Below are positions 7,408 through 12,573 of a stretch of 18,638 nt of DNA, in pieces. The stretch spans positions 1 through 18,638 of the forward strand of contig JAUPUE010000038.1 in the NCBI GenBank assembly GCA_030917725.1, given 5' to 3'. This stretch comes from Patescibacteria group bacterium (GTDB lineage Bacteria > Patescibacteriota > Minisyncoccia > Phycocordibacterales > EsbW-18). The translations under genes and the position numbers were made by a program. The notes under the pieces were generated by a model. That model saw only the letters and a list, made by a program, of their open reading frames with translations. It was not told where the DNA came from and made no database searches. How positions within the stretch are numbered: position 1 is the first letter of the stretch; the number at the start of each line of letters is the position of its first letter.

Positions 7408-8514
7408 ATGCCTTCAGGACTCTCATCACTTGGTGACATCAAAGGTAAGCGCGTTCTTGTGCGAGCGCCGTTTAACGTGCCAATGGACGGGGAGATAATC
7501 CGCGATACGGTCCGCATTGACGACTGCGTCTCGACAATCGATTTTCTCATCAATGCCGGAGCACGCATCATTTTGGTGAGCCACCACTCGGACGGCGCTG
7601 ACACGTCTCTCAAACCGGTCGCTGATTATCTTTCAAAACACCTGCCGGTCGTTTTTGTCGAAGACATTTTTTCATATACAGGAAATGACAAAGTTGTTCT
7701 TGCCGAAAACCTTCGCCGTTACCCCGGAGAAGAAAAGAACGATCCTGCATTTGCTGCACAGCTCGCCGAGCTCGCAGATATCTATGTGAATGATGATTTT
7801 ACGGCGGCTCACCGTGAACATGCCTCAGTCGTGAGCGTTCCCAAGCTTATGCCGAGCGTGATGGGTCTTTCGTTCCAGCGCGAATACGAGGGATTGTCGA
7901 AGTTTGCATCTCCTACATCGCCGTCACTCGCAATCATCGGTGGAGCAAAGCCAGAGACCAAGCTTCCACTCATCGCCAAGATGGCTGACCGATTTGACAC
8001 CGTGTACGCCGGTGGTGTTTCTGCGAACGTGCTTCTCGAAGATAAGGGAGAGGAAATCGGAACGTCAGTAAGTGCATCAAAAGAGATTCAGAATCTCGAT
8101 GCAATTACTGCTGATGCCCGCATTAAGCTCCCAATTGATGCGCGCATTATCGGTCGTGATGGTGTCATGCGCGCGGGCCCAATCGTGGGCGTCAAAAAAG
8201 ATGAATCAATCGTCGACGCCGGCACAGAAAGCCTCGCCGAGCTCAGCGCTCTCATCGCGCAGGCACAGACAATCATCTGGAACGGCCCGCTTGGTGATTA
8301 CGAACGCGGCTACGGCGAATCAACGCACTTGCTCGCACACATGCTCATGGATTGTGAAGCACAGGTCGTCATTGGTGGGGGAGATACGCTCGCATCAATC
8401 AAAGATATCGACACCACGGGCGCATTCGCTTTTGTTTCAGAAGCCGGCGGCGCGATGCTCCACCTTTTTGCATATGGAAGCCTGCCGGCGGTGGAGGCGC
8501 TTGAATCTCACTAG
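7408..8514 (+). CDS. pgk: Phosphoglycerate kinase (short, divergent)
   Basis: The 368-aa product is shorter than the usual 385-415. It catalyses 1,3-bisphosphoglycerate + ADP to 3-phosphoglycerate + ATP, the ATP-yielding step of lower glycolysis. Conserved elements: GKRVLVRAPFNVP near the N-terminus, LAENLRRYPGEEKND, YVNDDFTAAHREHAS, IIGGAKPETK, IIWNGPLG and VIGGGDT (nucleotide site). Several usually invariant positions differ: Asp of RVDFNVP is Pro; the SHLGRP loop reads SHHSDG, losing its Arg; DIGP is DAGT; STGGGA is SEAGGA. It begins 2 bp after tpiA and has no SD. Its TAG stop shares a CTAG with the stop of the convergent HIT gene. I take it as the functional cellular PGK of a divergent lineage because no other candidate is in view and the frame is intact. 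Confidence 0.92.
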   Translation: MPSGLSSLGDIKGKRVLVRAPFNVPMDGEIIRDTVRIDDCVSTIDFLINAGARIILVSHHSDGADTSLKPVADYLSKHLPVVFVEDIFSYTGNDKVVLAENLRRYPGEEKNDPAFAAQLAELADIYVNDDFTAAHREHASVVSVPKLMPSVMGLSFQREYEGLSKFASPTSPSLAIIGGAKPETKLPLIAKMADRFDTVYAGGVSANVLLEDKGEEIGTSVSASKEIQNLDAITADARIKLPIDARIIGRDGVMRAGPIVGVKKDESIVDAGTESLAELSALIAQAQTIIWNGPLGDYERGYGESTHLLAHMLMDCEAQVVIGGGDTLASIKDIDTTGAFAFVSEAGGAMLHLFAYGSLPAVEALESH

Positions 8515-8903
8515 AGACTCTTTTTGATTTTTTCTGTAATCTCCTTCAACTCCTCAGGTGTGGCCATCCGTGCCCGCTCGTGGTCTATCTCCCTGCCACC
8601 ATTTATCGGAATAAGATGCACGTGGGCGTGTGGGACATCAAGACCTTCTATGAGAACCCCTATTCGGGCTGAGCCCATGGCGTCCTTTAGTTTGGGAGCA
8701 ATCTTTTTTGCCATATCAAATACGTGCTGGTAGACAGGCAATGACATATCGAAGAAGTGGTCGACGTGCTCCCGTGGAACAATGAGGGTGTGGCCGGGGT
8801 TTATCGGCTTCATATCAAGAAAAGCGATAATACGTTCGTCTTCATAGACGAGGTCAACAGGAATCTCTTTCGAGGCTATTTTGCAGAAGATACAGTCATT
8901 CAT
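8511..8903 (-). CDS. HIT family hydrolase (histidine triad nucleotide-binding protein)
   Basis: The 130-aa product has the HIT signature His92-Ala-His-Val-His96 followed by LIP, the N-terminal CIFC zinc-ribbon-like pair (residues 4-7), and NPGHTLIVPREH near residues 35-46. Such proteins hydrolyse or transfer nucleoside 5'-phosphate derivatives (AMP-amino acid or dinucleotide polyphosphate substrates); the substrate cannot be read from the sequence. The histidine nucleophile (middle/third His of the triad) is present. It converges on pgk with a 4-bp overlap (CTAG) and diverges from recJ with 28 bp between start codons. TATACT lies 7 bp before its ATG, so the message is probably leaderless. Confidence 0.92.
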   Translation of the reverse strand: MNDCIFCKIASKEIPVDLVYEDERIIAFLDMKPINPGHTLIVPREHVDHFFDMSLPVYQHVFDMAKKIAPKLKDAMGSARIGVLIEGLDVPHAHVHLIPINGGREIDHERARMATPEELKEITEKIKKSL

Positions 8904-8910
8904 GGCTGAT

Positions 8911-8920
8911 AGTATATAGT
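8911..8920. promoter_or_regulatory. Overlapping divergent -10 boxes (HIT gene / recJ)
   Basis: On the reverse strand TATACT (8916-8911) serves the HIT gene; on the forward strand TATAGT (8915-8920) can serve recJ, 11 bp before its ATG. The two boxes overlap by 2 bp, so only one polymerase could bind at a time. Confidence 0.5.
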
Positions 8921-8931
8921 ATCGCTACCTC

Positions 8932-10584
8932 ATGACCGAACTGCTCAAAAAACTCCTTGCTTTGCGGGGCATAACCACCGAGGAAGATATCGAAACCTTC
9001 CTTTTTCCTGACTATGCAAAGCACGTGCTCGATCCGATGCTCTTGTCTGACATGGATAAGGTGGTCGCTCGCATTATCAAGGCACTCCGCGATGAAGAAA
9101 AGATAAAAGTATTCACCGATTTCGACGCTGACGGTATTCCATCGGCTGTTTTGATGAACGACGCGCTCACAAAGCTTGGCGCAAAAGATTTCTCCATCTC
9201 GATTCCACACCGCAACACCGAAGGATTTGGTCTCAACGAGCGTGTCGTCGACGAATGCATCGACAATGGCGTGAAGCTTCTCATCACCATCGACTGTGGC
9301 ATGGGCGACGCGACTCGTATCGATCGCGCCATGGCTGCCGGCATCGATGTTATTGTCATCGATCACCACCAAGAAGGGGAGGAAGGTGCACCGAAATGTA
9401 TCGTCGTAAATCCCAACAAAATCGGAGATGAATATCCGAACAAATCCCTGTGTGGGGCGGGTGTGGCATACAAGGTTGTTCAGGCGGTGATTGCTCAGCT
9501 TCGCGTCGACAATGACCCACGCGTCGCTGAGATCCCATTTGGATGGGAGAAGTGGCTCTTGGATATGGTCGGCATCGCAACGCTCTCTGACATGGTTGCG
9601 CTCGTTGGCGAGAATCGAGCACTCGCGCACTACGGCCTCATGGTGCTGCGCAAATCTCCGCGTCCGGGTATTCGTGCTTTGTGTGACCGCGCTCGAATCC
9701 GTCAGCGATATCTCACTGATGATGATGTCGTTTTTACTATCACACCGCGCATCAACGCCGCATCACGTATGGACGAGCCCGAGGCCGCGTTCCGACTCCT
9801 TGCTGCAACAACGATGCAAGAAGCAGACCTGCTCGCCGAACACCTCGAAGGCGTCAACAACAGTCGCAAGGGCGCGGTTGCGTCGATGACAAAAGAAATC
9901 AACGCGATGCTCGCTTCACGCGAAGAGATCCCGTCGGTTGTTGTTGTGGGCAATACACACTGGCGTCCCGGTCTGCTCGGTCTCGCTGCTACCAAGGTTG
10001 CCGAGACATACAACCGTCCCGCGTTTGTGTGGGGCCAAGGCGAATCAACCATGATTAAAGGTTCATGTCGCTCGGGTGGTGGCGTCGACATCATGCTCCT
10101 CATGACAGAAGCCAAAGAGTGCTTTGTTGAATACGGAGGACACAAACACTCGGGCGGATTCTCAACAACGGTCCAACACATCGTTCGTCTCGAAGAATCG
10201 CTCTCCGGTGCGCTCGACCGTGCTGTTGCGATAGCACAAGAAGAGGAGCCTGAACACGATGCCGAACTTGCGCTCTCTGATGTGAATTACACGATGCACA
10301 CCGACGTGCAGCGCATGGCACCGTTTGGTGCAGGCAACAAGAAGCCGATCTTTCTTTTCAAAGATTGTTTGGTGTCGAATGCAGAACCTTTTGGTAAAGA
10401 AAAACAGCACACACGTCTTACGTTGGGTGAAAATGGCGCTGTCTCTGCAATCCAATTTTTTTCTGATGAGAAGCTCAAAGGCGTGAGAGCGGGGGAGACG
10501 GTCTCGCTTCTTGCCCACATCGAAGAAGATGCGTTTGGAAAGCGTCGAGGCATCAGACTGCGTATCGTTGATATTCTGTCGTAG
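8932..10584 (+). CDS. recJ: Single-stranded-DNA-specific exonuclease RecJ (DHH/DHHA1)
   Basis: The 550-aa product (E. coli RecJ is 577) shows the DHH phosphoesterase motifs in order: motif I DFDADGIPS (Asp63, Asp65, Asp67), motif II LITIDCGMGD, motif III VIDHHQEGE (Asp144-His-His), then GAGVAYKVVQAV and ATLSDMVALVGENR. The DHHA1 part reads ITPRINAASRMDEPEAAFRL, then HWRPGLLGLAATKVAE and GGHKHSGGFS. The C-terminal ~120 residues form the OB-like domain (DVQRMAPFGAGNKKPIFLF). RecJ degrades ssDNA 5' to 3' in recombination and mismatch/base-excision repair, and in competent bacteria acts on incoming strands. It has no SD and a nearly leaderless -10. Its last codons contain the promoter of the next gene. 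Confidence 0.95.
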   Translation: MTELLKKLLALRGITTEEDIETFLFPDYAKHVLDPMLLSDMDKVVARIIKALRDEEKIKVFTDFDADGIPSAVLMNDALTKLGAKDFSISIPHRNTEGFGLNERVVDECIDNGVKLLITIDCGMGDATRIDRAMAAGIDVIVIDHHQEGEEGAPKCIVVNPNKIGDEYPNKSLCGAGVAYKVVQAVIAQLRVDNDPRVAEIPFGWEKWLLDMVGIATLSDMVALVGENRALAHYGLMVLRKSPRPGIRALCDRARIRQRYLTDDDVVFTITPRINAASRMDEPEAAFRLLAATTMQEADLLAEHLEGVNNSRKGAVASMTKEINAMLASREEIPSVVVVGNTHWRPGLLGLAATKVAETYNRPAFVWGQGESTMIKGSCRSGGGVDIMLLMTEAKECFVEYGGHKHSGGFSTTVQHIVRLEESLSGALDRAVAIAQEEEPEHDAELALSDVNYTMHTDVQRMAPFGAGNKKPIFLFKDCLVSNAEPFGKEKQHTRLTLGENGAVSAIQFFSDEKLKGVRAGETVSLLAHIEEDAFGKRRGIRLRIVDILS

Positions 10585-10596
10585 GAGGCGTATAAG
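10568..10596 (+). promoter_or_regulatory. Promoter of the 10644 gene, inside the recJ end
   Basis: TTGATA (10568-10573), a 17-bp spacer, then TATAAG (10591-10596). Transcription would start near 10603, leaving a leader of about 40 nt that holds the GAGGAGG SD. Confidence 0.65.
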
Positions 10597-10643
10597 ATAT
10601 CCAGAATCGCCGAATGGTCGGTGCCTGTTCCGAGGAGGTCTCA

Positions 10644-10940
10644 ATGAATTTCATCAGTCGTTGGTTGGAAACGCGACGGAAAGCCGTCGAGATCGTGGTG
10701 ATGGGCGTTGCCCCTCGTGACTTGCCCGCCGAGGATTCGCGAATCCATCGGTGCAGCATCGTCCGGAGGGCCAAGTTCACTTCCAGGTCTGAGGGAGTCA
10801 AACCATGGCTCCTCACTTCGATGGAGATTAACTCTGCGCTCGATCGTCTTGCGGAGGAGGGGAAGCTCAAGCATTCCCGGTACTACTTCGTCTCGCCGAC
10901 CAAGTCAATCTTCACCGATACGTTTGCGCTCCCCGCGTGA
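10644..10940 (+). CDS. Small winged-helix-like protein, unknown (SD-led cassette gene)
   Basis: The 98-aa product starts at ATG 10644, chosen because GAGGAGG lies 5 bp upstream; an in-frame ATG at 10614 lacks an SD and sits just after the predicted transcript start. The N-terminus has a helix (MNFISRWLETRRKAVEIVVM). Residues about 40-90 look like a winged helix: a Lys/Arg-rich first helix (SIVRRAKFTSRS), a recognition-type helix (TSMEINSALDRLAEEGKL), and a beta-wing (KHSRYYFVSPTKSIF). The LDRLxEEGKLxxxRYYF pattern is common in HTH proteins, so a DNA- or RNA-binding role is plausible but not proven. It has its own promoter and terminator, independent of recJ. Codon use (GAG, AAG, CTC) resembles the genes at 5822 and 11076. 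Confidence 0.7.
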   Translation: MNFISRWLETRRKAVEIVVMGVAPRDLPAEDSRIHRCSIVRRAKFTSRSEGVKPWLLTSMEINSALDRLAEEGKLKHSRYYFVSPTKSIFTDTFALPA

Positions 10941-10946
10941 ACCCCA

Positions 10947-10990
10947 CCGCCCCGCCACCCTCGACCTGAGGCTGGCGGGCGGGTTTCGTT
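10947..10990 (+). terminator. Rho-independent terminator of the 10644 gene
   Basis: CCCGCCA (10951-10957) pairs with TGGCGGG (10973-10979), with an inner CCTC/GAGG stem, followed by a short T-rich tract starting at 10984. The stop codon is at 10938-10940. Confidence 0.85.
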
Positions 10991-11012
10991 TGGGGAAGGA
11001 AATTGTAGGTCG

Positions 11013-11041
11013 TTGACGCAATACGAAGCTAAGCATATAGT
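11013..11041 (+). promoter_or_regulatory. Promoter of the 11076 gene
   Basis: TTGACG (11013-11018), a 17-bp spacer, then TATAGT (11036-11041), predicting a start near 11048 and a 28-nt leader carrying GGAGG. Confidence 0.7.
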
Positions 11042-11075
11042 CGTAGCGGAACAACAACGAACTGGAGGATTTGAA

Positions 11076-11582
11076 ATGAATCATGCCGAAGAGTTGGAGA
11101 CGAGCATCATGGAGAAGGTTTCGCCGATTGGTTTTCAGGTCGCGGACGGCAAGAGTGCCAAGGATCTGGCCGGCGAGGCGCAGGGGATGCGTTTGGGTCC
11201 GATCGTGGAGCGTTGGTTGGAGGATCCGGACTTTCCCATGGAGCGCGAGACCTCCTGGCAGGAGCTCGTTCCTGTCGTTCTCGAGCGGGACATGACGGAG
11301 GAGGAAGTCCTCGAGCTCCTGAAACGACGAGGGTTGGAGCGGCCCGTTTCGGAGGATGTCCTCCGAGCTGCGGTGTTCTATCCCAACAGGCTCGAGGGTC
11401 TCGAGATCGTCTTCCCTCACAATCCTCACGACGCGCGGTGGGAGGGGAGGGTCCACAAGATCATCCTGGGTTTCGAGTTCGATCTGGGGGAGTGTGCGCT
11501 TCTCGCGTACAACCTCGCCAGTCCGGAGACGTTTAAGGCCGGCAAGGTGGTGCTCGCACGTTGCCCGGCGCACAAAAGTTGA
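11076..11582 (+). CDS. Hypothetical protein (SD-led cassette gene)
   Basis: The 168-aa product is not recognised. The ATG at 11076 is set by the GGAGG SD 7 bp upstream; farther upstream in-frame codons lie inside the promoter. It looks cytosolic and acidic. Helical pieces include MNHAEELETSIMEKVS and MTEEEVLELLKRRGLE; a mixed C-terminal part reads NRLEGLEIVFPHNPHDARWE, then VHKIILGFEFDLGECALLAY. Glu is almost always GAG (about 20 GAG to 2 GAA) and Lys mostly AAG, clearly different from tpiA or recJ, where GAA and AAA are common. With its own promoter and a very strong terminator it forms a free-standing unit directly after a similar one. No partner or pathway can be inferred from the neighbours. 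Confidence 0.75.
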   Translation: MNHAEELETSIMEKVSPIGFQVADGKSAKDLAGEAQGMRLGPIVERWLEDPDFPMERETSWQELVPVVLERDMTEEEVLELLKRRGLERPVSEDVLRAAVFYPNRLEGLEIVFPHNPHDARWEGRVHKIILGFEFDLGECALLAYNLASPETFKAGKVVLARCPAHKS

Positions 11583-11605
11583 ACAGCGCGCTCGTCGCGT
11601 CTGCC

Positions 11606-11636
11606 GCCGCGGACCCTTCGGGGACCGCGGCTTTTT
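11606..11636 (+). terminator. Rho-independent terminator of the 11076 gene
   Basis: GCCGCGG-A-CCC pairs with GGG-A-CCGCGGC around a TTCG tetraloop (11617-11620), followed by T5 (11632-11636). It ends 3 bp before the extended -10 of rnhA. Confidence 0.92.
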
Positions 11637-11639
11637 GCA

Positions 11640-11648
11640 TGCTAAAAT
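11640..11648 (+). promoter_or_regulatory. Extended -10 of rnhA
   Basis: TGC-TAAAAT ends 6 bp before the rnhA ATG, so transcription should start at the A of the start codon (leaderless). Confidence 0.6.
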
Positions 11649-11654
11649 GGCCTC

Positions 11655-12077
11655 ATGAAATTCATCGTAAACACCGATGGGGGAGCGAGAGGTAATCCGG
11701 GACCATCGGGTATTGGTTTTGTCATCCAGCAAGATGGCGCCGTCATCAAAACAGGTAAGGCCTACATCGGCGAAACGACCAACAATCAGGCTGAGTACGA
11801 AGCGCTCATCCGCGCGCTCGGTGAGCTCGATGCCATCGCTCCACAAGAGGGCAGAAAGGAAAATCACGTCGAGGTCCGTATGGACAGTGAGCTCGTGATC
11901 AAACAGCTTCGAAAAGAATACAAAGTAAAAGATGCTGGACTCAAACTCCAATTTGCCAAAGTTGGCGCACTCATCGCCAAGTTCCCAAGCATCTCATTCG
12001 TTCATGTGATGCGCGAAGAGAATGGTGCGGCGGATGAGCTCGCGAACGAGGCGATGGATGAACATTTAGAAAAATAA
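11655..12077 (+). CDS. rnhA: Ribonuclease HI family protein
   Basis: The 140-aa product has the RNase H fold signatures and all four acidic residues: Asp8 in NTDGGARGNPGPSG, Glu47 in NNQAEYEAL, Asp77 in RMDSELVIKQL and Asp127 in ENGAADELANEAMD. It hydrolyses the RNA strand of RNA-DNA hybrids (primer removal, R-loop control). The spacing resembles the short RNase HI-like proteins of the Bacillus YpdQ/archaeal type, without the basic handle of E. coli RNase HI. The gene is probably leaderless, and mscL follows 8 bp after its stop, so the two are likely co-transcribed. Confidence 0.92.
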   Translation: MKFIVNTDGGARGNPGPSGIGFVIQQDGAVIKTGKAYIGETTNNQAEYEALIRALGELDAIAPQEGRKENHVEVRMDSELVIKQLRKEYKVKDAGLKLQFAKVGALIAKFPSISFVHVMREENGAADELANEAMDEHLEK

Positions 12078-12085
12078 CTTTTTAT

Positions 12086-12379
12086 ATGACAGGATTTATA
12101 CAATTCGTTAGAGAGCAGGGTGTCATCGGGCTGGCAATCGGTTTTATCCTCGGTGGTGCGGTATCAAAGGTTGTTACGTCGTTCGTCACTGACGTCGTTA
12201 ACCCGCTTATCGGAATGCTGTTCGGTAACATCGGCGGTCTTGCGGACATGATGATTGGACCGGTATTGCTCGGAAGCTTCGTGGCATCAATCATCGACTT
12301 CCTCATCATTGCAGCGGTCATCTACTTTGGTTTCAAAGGCCTCAAGCTCGACAGGTTGGATGTGAAGAAAAGCGACTAG
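12086..12379 (+). CDS. mscL: Large-conductance mechanosensitive channel MscL (short form)
   Basis: The 97-aa product matches MscL: a short N-terminal amphipathic helix (GFIQFVREQG), TM1 (GLAIGFILGGAVSKVVTSFVTD) with the small-residue gate pattern, then VNPLIGMLFG and TM2 about residues 62-84 (LLGSFVASIIDFLIIAAVIYFGF). It opens under membrane tension to release solutes on osmotic downshock. It is much shorter than the typical 130-150 aa: the periplasmic loop is small and the C-terminal helical bundle is missing, ending in LDRLDVKKSD. The last codons and the stop lie in a heptamer array (12371 onward), so the C-terminus may have been trimmed or altered by that repeat. No SD is present. Confidence 0.88.
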   Translation: MTGFIQFVREQGVIGLAIGFILGGAVSKVVTSFVTDVVNPLIGMLFGNIGGLADMMIGPVLLGSFVASIIDFLIIAAVIYFGFKGLKLDRLDVKKSD

Positions 12380-12405
12380 CTATTAGCGATTGGCGATTAG
12401 AAAGC
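12371..12405. repeat. Degenerate heptamer array after mscL
   Basis: Consecutive 7-bp units from 12371 (agcgact, then RGCKATT-type units such as agcgatt and ggcgatt) end in agaaagc at 12399-12405. The mscL stop codon lies in it. The array at 13989-14009 ends in the nearly identical agaaaac, in the same orientation. Confidence 0.65.
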
Positions 12406-12419
12406 GAAACGAGCCGTAC

Positions 12420-12499
12420 CCTTCCGAGGAGACTACGGAGCGCGACTGGCGCGAGTCGAGCGGCGAGCCAACAGGCGAGACCGCGTGCTCCTCGGAAGG
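12420..12499. repeat. Long inverted repeat between mscL and comEC
   Basis: CCTTCCGAGGAG (12420-12431) is perfectly complementary to CTCCTCGGAAGG (12488-12499). The GC-rich 56-bp interior can form a further hairpin with CGACT/AGTCG arms (around 12453-12469). No gene is visible in 12380-12563; this element and the palindromes downstream fill it. A perfect 12-bp palindrome, GAATTTAAATTC, follows at 12522-12533. Confidence 0.75.
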
Positions 12500-12544
12500 A
12501 GTCGGCGAAGTGAAGCCTGGTGAATTTAAATTCTCTTGATACTC

Positions 12545-12573
12545 CAGAGCGTATGGTTATGCCATGCGCTCTG
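12545..12573. promoter_or_regulatory. Near-perfect palindrome over the comEC start (operator or terminator)
   Basis: CAGAGCGTATGG (12545-12556) and CCATGCGCTCTG (12562-12573) pair at 11 of 12 positions around a TTATG loop, followed by CTTTTGTT. It contains a -10-like TATGGT (12552-12557) and the comEC ATG (12564). It could end transcripts from rnhA-mscL, bind a regulator, or hide the start codon in a longer mRNA. Confidence 0.6.

Noticed and set aside
10614..10643. ATG 10614 as start of the small winged-helix gene
   Set aside because: GAGGAGG is correctly spaced only for ATG 10644.
11013..11075. Upstream TTG start for the 11076 gene
   Set aside because: It is the -35 box itself; GGAGG fits ATG 11076.
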